The position numbers and the translations under genes are program-made. Source: Bradyrhizobium sp. (GTDB taxonomy: Bacteria; Pseudomonadota; Alphaproteobacteria; Rhizobiales; Xanthobacteraceae). Taken from it: a DNA stretch of 53,126 nt. Positions 31,670 to 40,599 of this stretch are shown here, in pieces (the first letter of the stretch is position 1; every line of letters begins with the position of its first letter). The notes below the pieces were generated by a model. The model ran no database searches and had not been told where the DNA came from. It saw only the letters and a program-made list of their open reading frames with translations. The DNA lies in NCBI RefSeq assembly GCF_028868675.1, contig NZ_JAGWUA010000006.1, forward strand, positions 1-53,126, written 5' to 3'.

Positions 31670-32367
31670 TCCACGCCCCGCGATTTCTTGTCCTTGTCTT
31701 CCGGCGTCACGTCGATGGCGGCGGCACGGGCGGTGATCTTCACCGGCGCGATGCAATTCTTCATGCAGGGATCCTTCTGCCAGAACGATTTCTCCGCGGC
31801 GGCGCGGTCGTCCATGACGAAACCCTGCTCGTTCGGCATCTTGATCGCGGCGAGATTCTTGTTGTTCAGCTCGAAATCCTGGTCGGTGATGACGTCGTTG
31901 AGATAGAGGACGTAGGCGACCAGCGCGTAATATTCGTCGACCTTGAAGGCCTCCGCGTTGCCGTAGGGCATGGCGTGGCGGACGTAGTCGAACACGGTCG
32001 AGGCATAGGGCCAGTAGGAGCCGACCGTCTTCACCGGGTTGTCGGAGGTCAGCGAGCCCTTGCCGCCGGCGAGCACGGGCCAGCGGCCGTTGCCCTCGCC
32101 GAACTCGCCGTGGCAGGATGCACAATTGTCCATGAACAGCTTTTCGCCCTGCGCGACCGTGCCCTTGCCCTCGGGCAGGCCCTGGCCGTCCGGACGCACG
32201 TCGATGTCCCAGCCGCGGATCTCCTCCGCCGTCGGGGCGCGGCCGATGTCGTAGCGCGGAGCGGACTTTGCCTCCGTTTTGGCGTCCGGCTTGCTCTGCG
32301 CCAGCGCCGGGGAGGCGATCGCGCCGGCGAGCAGCGCCGCGGCGACGAGCTTAGGCAACTTCGACAT
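31666..32367 (-). CDS. soxD: SoxD-like c-type cytochrome, sulfur dehydrogenase subunit
   Basis: Follows soxC; signal peptide; single CASCH heme motif; WPYASTVFDYVRHAMPYGNAEAFKVDEYYALVAYVLYLNDVI. Confidence 0.88.
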   Translation of the reverse strand: MSKLPKLVAAALLAGAIASPALAQSKPDAKTEAKSAPRYDIGRAPTAEEIRGWDIDVRPDGQGLPEGKGTVAQGEKLFMDNCASCHGEFGEGNGRWPVLAGGKGSLTSDNPVKTVGSYWPYASTVFDYVRHAMPYGNAEAFKVDEYYALVAYVLYLNDVITDQDFELNNKNLAAIKMPNEQGFVMDDRAAAEKSFWQKDPCMKNCIAPVKITARAAAIDVTPEDKDKKSRGVE

Positions 32368-33628
32368 TCTCGACCTCACCATTGGCCTGCACGTGCCAGG
32401 TCTGGATGCCATTGTTGTGATAGATGGAATTGACGCCGCGGATCTTGCGGAGCTCGGCCTTGCTCGGCTGCACGTAGCCGGTCTCGTCCTGCACGCGCGA
32501 TTGCAGCAGGAGCGGCTCGCCATTCCAGTCGAACTCGTAGTAGAAGCGCGCCAGCGCCTTGTCGAGCACGGGCCCGTCGAGCCGCGCCGGCCGCCAGTTG
32601 CGGCCGCCGTCGAGCGAGACGTCGACGCGCTTGACCTTGCCGTTGCCGCTCCAGGCGAGCCCCGAGATGATGGTAAAGCCCTTGCCGTGCCTGATCGGCG
32701 CCTGCGGACTCGGGCTCGTGATCACGGATTTGGCGTCCATCGCCCAGGTGAAGCGGCGCGCCTTTCCGCTCGGCAGGAGGTCGGTGTATTTCGAGGTCTC
32801 CTCGCGGGTATGCCAGGGCTGGTCGCCGACCTTGATGCGGCGCAGCCACTTGACCCAGAGATTGCCCTGCCAGCCCGGAACGACCAGCCGCATCGGATAG
32901 CCCTGCTCGGGATAGAGCGCCTCGCCGTTCATCTTGTAGGCGATGATGCAGTCGTCGAGCGCCTTCTCGATCGGCAGGCTGCGATCCATCGCGGCGGCGT
33001 CCGCGCCTTCGACCAGCAGCCACTTGCCGTTGGTCTTGACGCCGGCCTCCTCGAGCAGCGTGCGCAGCGACACGCCGGTGTACTGCACGCAATGGATCAT
33101 GCCGTGGGTGAACTGGCAGCCGTTGAGCTGGGCGCCGCGCCATTCCATGCCGGAATTGGCCGCGCACTCCATGAAGTGGATCCGGTTGACGCGCGGATAG
33201 CGCTTCAGCTCCTCCAGCGTCAGGATCAGCGGACGCTCGACCAGGCCATGGATCATCAGGCGATGGTCGGCCGGGTCGATCTCGGCGATGCCGCCGTGAT
33301 GGCGCTCGAAGCAGAGGCCGTTGGGCGTGATGATGCCTTCGAGCTCGTGCAGCGGCGTGAAGCTGACGGACGATTCGCGCGAGGCGGTCAGCCATTCGAC
33401 GTCGCGGCGGACGACGTCCTTCTCGAATTTCGAGGGCTTGCCGTAGGGCCGCACCGCGACGCCCTCGCCGAGCGCCCTGGTCCATTCCGGCACGTTGGGC
33501 GGCTGGTTCGCGGGATTGCCGCCGGCCCCCGCCGGCCTTGCCAGCATCGTCGCGGCAACGCCTGCGCCTGCGGCGAGGAAGTTGCGGCGGGACTGGCCTT
33601 GCTCGTCCATCTTCGACATCGCTCTCAC
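32351..33628 (-). CDS. soxC: SoxC, molybdopterin sulfite dehydrogenase-family subunit
   Basis: TAT leader RRNFLAAGAGVAATMLA; sulfite oxidase family HFMECAANSGMEW; VPGWQGNLWVKWLRRI. Confidence 0.93.
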   Translation of the reverse strand: MRAMSKMDEQGQSRRNFLAAGAGVAATMLARPAGAGGNPANQPPNVPEWTRALGEGVAVRPYGKPSKFEKDVVRRDVEWLTASRESSVSFTPLHELEGIITPNGLCFERHHGGIAEIDPADHRLMIHGLVERPLILTLEELKRYPRVNRIHFMECAANSGMEWRGAQLNGCQFTHGMIHCVQYTGVSLRTLLEEAGVKTNGKWLLVEGADAAAMDRSLPIEKALDDCIIAYKMNGEALYPEQGYPMRLVVPGWQGNLWVKWLRRIKVGDQPWHTREETSKYTDLLPSGKARRFTWAMDAKSVITSPSPQAPIRHGKGFTIISGLAWSGNGKVKRVDVSLDGGRNWRPARLDGPVLDKALARFYYEFDWNGEPLLLQSRVQDETGYVQPSKAELRKIRGVNSIYHNNGIQTWHVQANGEVENVEVA

Positions 33629-35316
33629 GCTCCGGTCACCTTGACGGCGCGGTTCGGCTCGAGCCGAACCGTCTTCTGCCGCGTCAAATAGTTCGCAACG
33701 ACGTCCCAGATCGGCGGCCCCTCCGTGCCCTCGTTGACGCTGGCCCAGCCGGCCACCTGGTATTCCCTGTTCGGGTCGATCGGCGCGCCGGTCCTGGCGA
33801 GCTGCATGTCGGAGATGCGGCTGCCTTGCGGCCTGGCGATGTCGATCGCGTAGGACAGCCCGCCGATCCGCACCATGTCGCCGCCCTGCTGATAGTAGGG
33901 ATCGACGTTGAAGAGGTTGTCGGCGACGTCCTCGATGATCTCCTTCAGCCGTGCGCCCGTCATGCCCATGCGGTAGACGGCCGGGTAGGTGATGGCGGTG
34001 GCGTTGGTGACGTCCTCGAAGGTGATGTCCTGGCCCGGCAGCACGCTGGTGCCCCAGCGGAAGCCCGGCGACAGCGCGATCTCGGCATCGCGCTCGGTCA
34101 GCAGCGCCTGGCAGATCAGATCGTCGAAGGTGCCGTTGAAATTGCCGCGCCGGTAGAGCAGCGAGTCGGTCTTGCCGAGCACGCGCGAGAGATCGGCAGC
34201 AAATGGCTTGCGCACCTCGGCGATCTTCGCGGCCATCTCCGCATCCGGCGTGATGATGTCGGAGAACAGCGGGATCAGCTTGTACCGGAACGCCTTGACC
34301 TCGCCGTCGCGGACGTCGAGATCGAGCCGGGACACGAATTTTCCGGACGAGCCCGACGCGATCAGCAGCGTCTTGCCGACCTTGACAGCCTCGGGCAGCG
34401 CGTCATGGGTATGGCCGGTCAGGATGACGTCGATGCCCCTGACGCGGGAGGCCAGCTTGCGGTCGACGTCAAAACCGTTGTGCGACAGCAGCACGACGAG
34501 CTGCGCGCCGCCCTTGCGCGCCTTGTCGACCTGCGCCTGGACGTCCTCCTCGCGCACGCCGAACGACCAGTTCGGGATCATCCAGCGCGGATTGGCGACC
34601 GGCGTATAGGGAAAGGCCTGACCGAGCACCGCGATCTTGACGCCGCCGCGCTCGATCGTGGTGGAGGCCTCGAACGCCGCCTCGTTCCATTCGGTGTCGC
34701 GGATGTTGAGGCCAAGGAAGGGGAAGCCGAGACCTTCGATCGCCTGCTTGACGCGCTCGGTGCCGTAGGTGAATTCCCAGTGGCCGGTCATGGCGTCGGG
34801 CTTGAGCAGGGCCATGCAGTCGATCATGTCCTGGCCGCGCGTCTTCAGCGACGACCACGAGCCCTGCCAGGTGTCGCCGCCGTCGAGCAGCGCGACCTTG
34901 TCGCCGCGCTCGGCGCGGATCGCCTTGATCACGGTGGCGGCGCGATCGAGCCCGCCGATCTTGCCGTAGGTTTTTGCCAGCGCCTCGAAATCCTCAGAGG
35001 TCAGTGCGTAGGCCGCCGACGAGCCCGGCGCGACGCCGAAGCGGGCGAGGAACTCCTTCGCGGTGACGTGCGGCGGCAGCCCCTTGGCCTCGCCGACGCC
35101 GAGATTGGTCGAGGGTTCGCGGAAATAGAGCGGCATCAGCTGGCCGTGGATGTCGGTGACATGCACCAGCGTGACGTTGCCGAGCGGCTCGAAGGCCAGC
35201 AATTCCTTCTCGCTCAGGCGCTGCTGGGCGAAGGCCCGCGACAGGCCGGCACCGGGGCCGGCCGTGAGCGCGGCGGTCGCCGCGGCAACCTGAATGAATT
35301 CACGGCGCGAGATCAT
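33625..35316 (-). CDS. soxB: SoxB thiosulfohydrolase
   Basis: LVHVTDIHGQLMPLYFREPS, LLDGGDTWQGSW, GHWEFTYG, ILTGHTHDALPE; TAT-like leader. Confidence 0.95.
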   Translation of the reverse strand: MISRREFIQVAAATAALTAGPGAGLSRAFAQQRLSEKELLAFEPLGNVTLVHVTDIHGQLMPLYFREPSTNLGVGEAKGLPPHVTAKEFLARFGVAPGSSAAYALTSEDFEALAKTYGKIGGLDRAATVIKAIRAERGDKVALLDGGDTWQGSWSSLKTRGQDMIDCMALLKPDAMTGHWEFTYGTERVKQAIEGLGFPFLGLNIRDTEWNEAAFEASTTIERGGVKIAVLGQAFPYTPVANPRWMIPNWSFGVREEDVQAQVDKARKGGAQLVVLLSHNGFDVDRKLASRVRGIDVILTGHTHDALPEAVKVGKTLLIASGSSGKFVSRLDLDVRDGEVKAFRYKLIPLFSDIITPDAEMAAKIAEVRKPFAADLSRVLGKTDSLLYRRGNFNGTFDDLICQALLTERDAEIALSPGFRWGTSVLPGQDITFEDVTNATAITYPAVYRMGMTGARLKEIIEDVADNLFNVDPYYQQGGDMVRIGGLSYAIDIARPQGSRISDMQLARTGAPIDPNREYQVAGWASVNEGTEGPPIWDVVANYLTRQKTVRLEPNRAVKVTGA

Positions 35317-35341
35317 GCGCTGCTCTCCTCAAGACCGTCGT

Positions 35342-36166
35342 TCAGTTGCGCACGGAGGGCGTCTCGACCGGCAGCCCGATGCCGCGCCAGGCGACGTAGA
35401 CCTCGAGCGCGAGGAACTCGTCCGACAGCGGCTTGTAGGGCTCGGCGCGCACGTCGAACATGCAGCCCTCGAAGCGTTCGTGCAGCGGCACCAGGCGCTG
35501 GTCGCGCAAACGGTAGGTCGGGAAGCCGTTGGTCTGGCCCTGGCTCAGGAAGTCGGCGCGCATGAACTTGCCGTTGTTGCGCTCGTGGCAGGAGGCGCAG
35601 GCGAGATCGAGCTGGCCGACCCGGGTATAGTAGATCTGCTTGCCGCGCTCGAACCACGGCGACATCGGCCCGTCGGTCTTCACCGCCACCGGCATGCCGC
35701 GCGACTGGAAGCGCACGAAGGCGGTCATGTCGGTCAGCGCCTGCGACTTGAACGCCCAGGGCTCCGCCTTCATCTTCTCGGTGCGGCAGATGTTGATGCG
35801 CTGCTCGAGATTGACCGGCTTCTTCAGCCTGTCGTCCCATTTGGGCATGGCGGCGCCGACGCCCTTCATGGTCGTCTCCGCCTCGCCGTGGCAGCTCGCG
35901 CAGGACTTGCCCTCGCTGCCCTCGACCTTCTTCCAGGCGTCGGCGGCGCGCTCCACCGCGAGGAAGCCCGGATTCTCCAGGTCGTCGTCCTGCAGCGCGC
36001 GCGTCTCCTTGCTGCGGAACTCGTAGCCGGAGATGATGGTCTTGAAGACGTGGCCGGGCGGCGCAGGAATGCCCTTGCGTTCGGCCTCCTGCGCAGAAAT
36101 GCCCGCGCCGGTCAGGACGATTGCCGCCGCGGCGACGGCGAACAGGCCAACGTAACGAGACGTCAT
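35342..36166 (-). CDS. soxA: SoxA, diheme sulfur-oxidizing cytochrome subunit
   Basis: Two CASCH motifs; FEGCMFDVRAEPY active-site Cys region. Confidence 0.94.
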   Translation of the reverse strand: MTSRYVGLFAVAAAAIVLTGAGISAQEAERKGIPAPPGHVFKTIISGYEFRSKETRALQDDDLENPGFLAVERAADAWKKVEGSEGKSCASCHGEAETTMKGVGAAMPKWDDRLKKPVNLEQRINICRTEKMKAEPWAFKSQALTDMTAFVRFQSRGMPVAVKTDGPMSPWFERGKQIYYTRVGQLDLACASCHERNNGKFMRADFLSQGQTNGFPTYRLRDQRLVPLHERFEGCMFDVRAEPYKPLSDEFLALEVYVAWRGIGLPVETPSVRN

Positions 36167-36195
36167 CCGACCACTCCCTCGAAGCCCCAGCGGCA

Positions 36196-36522
36196 TCATG
36201 CCTTGAGCGCGATCTTCTCTTCGGCCGTGATCACCGTGCCGTCATCGTCGGTCCAGGAGAACTTGAACGTTCCGGCCTCATCCACCTTCGCATTGAACTG
36301 GATGTAGGGATTGGCGGAGATCGCGGGCTCCAGCGCGCAGGCGAACAGCGGTTTGCCGTTGAACTCGCAGGCGAACTTGTTGATGATCTTGCGCGGAATG
36401 GCCTTGCCCTGCGCGTCCTTGCGCTGGCCGGATTCCATGACGTGCGAGACCAGGGTCTTGATCTGGATGACGTCGCCCTTGGCCGCTTCCTTGGGAAGCT
36501 TGATGCGCGGTTTGTCTGCCAT
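36196..36522 (-). CDS. soxZ: SoxZ thiosulfate oxidation carrier chaperone
   Basis: MADKPRIKLPKEAAKGDVIQIKTLVSHVMESGQRKD...FSWTDDDG. Confidence 0.95.
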   Translation of the reverse strand: MADKPRIKLPKEAAKGDVIQIKTLVSHVMESGQRKDAQGKAIPRKIINKFACEFNGKPLFACALEPAISANPYIQFNAKVDEAGTFKFSWTDDDGTVITAEEKIALKA

Positions 36523-36542
36523 GATGTTTCTCCTCTCGCTTC

Positions 36543-36995
36543 CTAGCCGCCGCAGCCGCCGATGGTGACCTTCACGGTCTTCTGCTCCGTGAACAGGCTG
36601 CCGTCGCTCATCTTCGCGATCGCCACCACGTTCTGGGTGGCCGCGAGCCGGATCCGGATCGAGGCCTCGGCCTTGCCCGAGAGCGGCGTGAACATCAGCG
36701 TCGCGACGCCGGCGTTCGGGTTGCCGTCGGCGAGGATCATGACCTCCTTGACGTAGGCCTGCTCCGTCATCGGGCTCTCGACGCTGAGCGACAGCGGCAC
36801 TGTGTTGCCGTTCTCCGCGATCTCCGGCAGGTCGAGCGAGATCTTGCCCTTCACCGGCGCCTTGCCGCCGGTGAATTTCTCGATCCACTTGGCGGCGTCG
36901 TTGGTGACTTGCGCATCGGCCGCCATCGGCATCAGGGTCAGCATGACGAAGCCGCCCCCGAGCGCGAATGCCTGCCGTCGATTGATGGCTTTCAT
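36543..36995 (-). CDS. soxY: SoxY sulfur carrier
   Basis: C-terminal GGCGG sulfur-binding motif; NGNTVPLSLSVESPMT; leader. Confidence 0.95.
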   Translation of the reverse strand: MKAINRRQAFALGGGFVMLTLMPMAADAQVTNDAAKWIEKFTGGKAPVKGKISLDLPEIAENGNTVPLSLSVESPMTEQAYVKEVMILADGNPNAGVATLMFTPLSGKAEASIRIRLAATQNVVAIAKMSDGSLFTEQKTVKVTIGGCGG

Positions 36996-37012
36996 TCCTG
37001 TCCTCCTCGCTG

Positions 37013-37456
37013 TCAGTTCAGCGTCTTGAGATAAGCGACGACGTCCTCGACCTGCGCGGCCGTCAGGATCGTCTTGCCGACGAATTCGGGGCGCACCCGG
37101 CTCAAGCCGTCGTTCCGGTAGAACGCGGGCATCACGGTGTCGGCGAAGATGCGCTTGGGGTCGGCGACGATGAGGCGAAGCTGCGCCTCGCTGTAGCGGC
37201 CGGCGACGCCGTCGAGCGACGGGCCGAACTCGCCGTGGAATTCCTCGGACTTCAGGCTGGTGACCTGGTGGCAGGCCAGGCAATTGCCGAGCGTGCGCGT
37301 CAGGAACACCTTCTTGCCGGCGCCCGCATTGCCGGGCGCGCCGGTCAGCGATTTCGGCAGGGAGTCGTTGACGACATCGAGCTTGATCGGCTCCTGCGCG
37401 GAGGCGGCTGCCGCCCACAGACACAATGCCAACGCGGCGACGCGCGAGCGCTGCAT
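37013..37456 (-). CDS. soxX: SoxX monoheme cytochrome
   Basis: RTLGNCLACHQVTSLKSEEFHGEFGPSLDGVAGRYSE. Confidence 0.94.
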   Translation of the reverse strand: MQRSRVAALALCLWAAAASAQEPIKLDVVNDSLPKSLTGAPGNAGAGKKVFLTRTLGNCLACHQVTSLKSEEFHGEFGPSLDGVAGRYSEAQLRLIVADPKRIFADTVMPAFYRNDGLSRVRPEFVGKTILTAAQVEDVVAYLKTLN

Positions 37457-37513
37457 GTTCCCTACCCTTCATGGCGGGGTGACGCCCGCCTTCTCGCTGA
37501 TGGACTCACGGAC

Positions 37514-37544
37514 CATCAAATTCAGTTATCATGATATGTTGATG
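37514..37544. promoter_or_regulatory. Operator-like AT-rich element upstream of soxX
   Basis: CATCAA-N19-TTGATG dyad with internal TATCATGATA palindrome; shares ATNAAATTCNGNTAT with the soxV/soxS intergenic motif. Confidence 0.5.
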
Positions 37545-37584
37545 TAAAAGGCGGCGTCAAGCGAAATTCGCGAACCGCTGTCAC

Positions 37585-38190
37585 CTAGCCGCTGGTGGCG
37601 AGGAATTCCCGGAACGAGCCGCGCTCATAGGCGCGCTCGCGCACGAAGCGGAACATCGCCAGGAAATGCTGCGGCTTGAGATAGCCGGGCGCGCGGGTAA
37701 CCTCCCGCGCCATCGGCTCTTTCGCCTCGATGCCGGCAGCCTGCGGCGGAAAGAACTGGAACGTCGGGGTGAAGCGGATTCCGTACTTCTGGGCGAGGTC
37801 CTTCTCCGACAATTCCTGCTTGTCGAAATCCGTAACCTTGCGGGAGCCGATCAGGTTGAGCTGCAGCACCTCGAAATTGTCGCGGATGTAGCTCGCGATC
37901 GCTTCGTCGGCAAAGTTCACCAGATGGGTCTCGCGGCAATAGGGGCAGCCGCGCAGCTCCCACATGATGACGAGGCGCTTGCCGCTCGCGGCCGCGCTCT
38001 CCAGATCCTCGCGCAAGTCGAGAAAACTCTGCAGGAACCAGGGTTCGTGGTAGAGGCCGTCCTCGCCGGGCGCAGGCTCGGCACGCGCTTCGCCGCCCGC
38101 TGCGACGACCGCAGCCCCCGACGTGAGCGCGAGGAAGCCGCGACGCGAGAACAGCGGGGCATGCATTCGAGAAGCTTGCGTGTCGGTCAT
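37585..38190 (-). CDS. soxW: SoxW-like periplasmic thioredoxin
   Basis: TAT-like SRRGFLALTSGA; VIMWELRGCPYCRETHLVNF; RFTPTFQFFPP. Confidence 0.85.
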   Translation of the reverse strand: MTDTQASRMHAPLFSRRGFLALTSGAAVVAAGGEARAEPAPGEDGLYHEPWFLQSFLDLREDLESAAASGKRLVIMWELRGCPYCRETHLVNFADEAIASYIRDNFEVLQLNLIGSRKVTDFDKQELSEKDLAQKYGIRFTPTFQFFPPQAAGIEAKEPMAREVTRAPGYLKPQHFLAMFRFVRERAYERGSFREFLATSG

Positions 38191-38210
38191 TTGATGATGA
38201 TATTCAAATG
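38188..38210. promoter_or_regulatory. Operator-like dyad CATTTGA-N9-TCAAATG between soxW and the 38237 gene
   Basis: Perfect 7-bp arms in the divergent intergenic region, overlapping the putative soxW start codon. Confidence 0.5.
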
Positions 38211-38236
38211 CTCGAATGTGACAAGGATTTCCCATC

Positions 38237-38959
38237 TTGCGCTGCATCATCGCTCTGCTGGCATGGCTCGTCGCAACGGGAGCCGGCCTCGGCGCCGAGG
38301 CCGGAAAGCCCGTTGATTTCCCGTCCGCCGTCCAGTCGGTCATGGCCAATCTGCGCACGGCGGCAAGCTACGCCCGCACCGGCAACATCGCGCTCGCCCA
38401 GATGGAGACCGAGGAGGCGCAGACCGCGTGGCAGGCGCTGCAAGACGGCGCAACTGCCGCTCCCCTGCCCCCTTACGCGCCGGCGGCGCTGCAGGATTTT
38501 CTCGCCAGGGGCCGCGCGCAGCTCAAGGGCATAAATGACGCGCTCGGCGGCGGCGACAACGTCGCGGCGGGCCGCGACCTCTTCGCGGTCCGCAAATCGT
38601 TCCATGATCTCCGGCGCAAATCGGGACTCTACGATCTCGGCGACTGCGTCTTCGAGATCGCGCCCGCGATGGAGAGGCTGCGCGCGGCTGCGACGGGCTT
38701 TGGCGAGCAGCCGGCCGGCGCACGCGCCGAAGACACCGTTTCCGCCGCCGCCGCGTTTCGCGACCGGCTGCAGCGCTGCAACGATTGGGCGAGCGCCGAG
38801 ATCTCCGCGCAGCCCGAATTCCGCCGGCTGATCGACGGCGCGACCGCCAGCGCAGGCGAGATCGCGCATGCGGCGATGGCCGGCGACGCCCCGCTGGTAC
38901 ATCGCTATCTGATCGAGCTGCAGTCCTACGCGCAGTTGCTCGACTTCCGCTTCGGCTAG
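38237..38959 (+). CDS. Secreted helical protein of unknown function in the sox locus
   Basis: Signal peptide MRCIIALLAWLVATGAGLGAEA; predicted alpha-helical, two internal Cys, no CxxCH. Confidence 0.75.
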   Translation: MRCIIALLAWLVATGAGLGAEAGKPVDFPSAVQSVMANLRTAASYARTGNIALAQMETEEAQTAWQALQDGATAAPLPPYAPAALQDFLARGRAQLKGINDALGGGDNVAAGRDLFAVRKSFHDLRRKSGLYDLGDCVFEIAPAMERLRAAATGFGEQPAGARAEDTVSAAAAFRDRLQRCNDWASAEISAQPEFRRLIDGATASAGEIAHAAMAGDAPLVHRYLIELQSYAQLLDFRFG

Positions 38960-38961
38960 CA

Positions 38962-39693
38962 TCAGCCGATGCTGGTCAGTCCGGGGAGGCGCTCCAGCAG
39001 CCACTGCGAGACTGACGGCATCAGGCCGGCGAGGAACGCCAGCCCGGTCGCGACCAGGAACGCGCCCATGGTCTTCTCGACGAGGCCGAGATGCCGACGC
39101 GCCCGGCCAAGCATCGCGACGAAACGGCCGGTGAAGGCGGCCGCGATCAGGAAGGGAATGCCGGTGCCGGCCGAATAGGCCAGCAGCAAGAGCGCGCCCC
39201 GGCCCGCCGTGTCTTCGGATCCCGCCATCAACAGCACCGCGGCGAGGATGGGGCCCGCGCAGGGCGTCCAGCCGAACGCGAAGGCGAGCCCCATGACGAA
39301 GGCGCCCGCCAGCCCCGCCGGCCGGTTCTCGACCTGCACGGTTGCGCTCCGGTAGAGCAGCGGAATCCGGATCAGGCCGAGAAAGTGCAGGCCCATGACG
39401 ATGATCAGGACGCCCGCGACCGTGCCGAGCGCCGACAGATGCGCGGTGATGAAGCGGCCCGCCAGCGATGCGGTCGTGCCGAGCGCGACGAAGACGAGCG
39501 AGAAGCCGGCGACGAAGGCCAGCGCCGCGACCAGCACGCGCGGCCGCAGCTCCGGCCGGTCGGCCGACAGCTCCGTGACCGAAACGCCGGCCATGTAGCA
39601 GAGGAAAGGCGGCACCAGGGGCAGGATGCAGGGCGAGAGAAAGGACAACAGACCGGCGACGAAGGCCGCCCCGAGCGTGACGTCCAGACCCAT
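38962..39693 (-). CDS. soxV: CcdA/SoxV-like thiol:disulfide transmembrane protein
   Basis: FVAGLLSFLSPCILPLVPPFLCYMAGVSV and AFGWTPCAGPILAAVL, typical CcdA Cys motifs. Confidence 0.9.
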   Translation of the reverse strand: MGLDVTLGAAFVAGLLSFLSPCILPLVPPFLCYMAGVSVTELSADRPELRPRVLVAALAFVAGFSLVFVALGTTASLAGRFITAHLSALGTVAGVLIIVMGLHFLGLIRIPLLYRSATVQVENRPAGLAGAFVMGLAFAFGWTPCAGPILAAVLLMAGSEDTAGRGALLLLAYSAGTGIPFLIAAAFTGRFVAMLGRARRHLGLVEKTMGAFLVATGLAFLAGLMPSVSQWLLERLPGLTSIG

Positions 39694-39713
39694 TCCCGCG
39701 CCCTCATCCCTAG

Positions 39714-39737
39714 CACATATCCGAATTTAATGATATA
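39714..39737. promoter_or_regulatory. Operator-like AT-rich element in the divergent soxV/soxS intergenic region
   Basis: CACATATCCGAATTTAATGATATA; its reverse complement contains ATTAAATTCGGATAT, similar to ATCAAATTCAGTTAT upstream of soxX. Confidence 0.5.
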
Positions 39738-39781
39738 AAGAGGTCGAGAAGTCCAGAAGGAAGTCCACCAGAAGCCTTGCC

Positions 39782-40156
39782 GTGATGACCCGGTTCACCA
39801 TCCATCTCGCCGCTGCCGCGATTTTCGCGCTGCTCGCAACGACCGCTTCCGCCGCCGAGCTCGTGATGTTCGAGCGCGCCGGCTGCGTCTGGTGCGCGCG
39901 TTTCGACGCCGAGGTCGCGCCGATCTACGGCAAGACCGACGAGAGCCAGGCCGCGCCGTTGCGCCGTGTCGATTTGGGCCGCCCCCTGCCCGCCGACCTC
40001 GCCGGAATCGATCCGGGCGCCTTCACACCGACGTTCGTCGTGCTAGACGACGGACGCGAGATCGGGCGTATTCGCGGCTATCCGGGGGACGCCTTCTTCT
40101 TCGGCCTCCTGGGCCGGATCCTGACCAACGCGGGACCGGCGTCCGGCCGGTCGTGA
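39782..40156 (+). CDS. soxS: SoxS-like periplasmic thioredoxin-fold protein
   Basis: Signal peptide; LVMFERAGCVWCARFDAEVAPIY; FTPTFVVLDDGREIGRIRGYPGDAFF. Confidence 0.85.
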   Translation: MMTRFTIHLAAAAIFALLATTASAAELVMFERAGCVWCARFDAEVAPIYGKTDESQAAPLRRVDLGRPLPADLAGIDPGAFTPTFVVLDDGREIGRIRGYPGDAFFFGLLGRILTNAGPASGRS

Positions 40157-40175
40157 CCACAGGGATTGCAGAGCA

Positions 40176-40526
40176 ATGTCACTGCCGAAACTGAAAGAGA
40201 TCGAAGGCTCCGCCGAGCTCGAGCAGATGATCGAGAAGGCGCGCGAGGCCAGCGACATGCTGAAGGCGCTCTCGCACGAATCGCGCCTGCTGCTGCTCTG
40301 CATCCTCGCCGAGGGCGAGAAGTCGGTGACCGAGCTCGAGCAGTTCCTGGGCGAACGGCAGTCGACGGTCTCGCAGCAGCTCGCGCGGCTGCGGCTCGAT
40401 CGCCTCGTCACGACGCGCCGCGACGGCAAGGCGATCTATTACAGCCTCGCCAACGAAGAGGTGCGCAAGATCCTGACCGCCATCTACGACGTGTTCTGCG
40501 AGCCGGTCCGTCGCCGCCGCAGGTGA
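40176..40526 (+). CDS. soxR: SoxR-like ArsR-family transcriptional regulator
   Basis: LKALSHESRLLLLCILAEGEKSVTELEQFLGERQSTVSQQLARLRLDRLVTTRRDGKAIYYSL; adjacent to soxS. Confidence 0.88.
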   Translation: MSLPKLKEIEGSAELEQMIEKAREASDMLKALSHESRLLLLCILAEGEKSVTELEQFLGERQSTVSQQLARLRLDRLVTTRRDGKAIYYSLANEEVRKILTAIYDVFCEPVRRRRR

Positions 40527-40599
40527 GGCTGCGGCACTGGATTTTCGCGCCGCGCCGGCGCACATTGCCCGCCAGACGGAACGAGCCCATCCGGGAGGA

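Noticed and set aside
33538-35565. 675-aa plus-strand ORF
   Set aside because: Antisense to soxB; codon-complement artefact.
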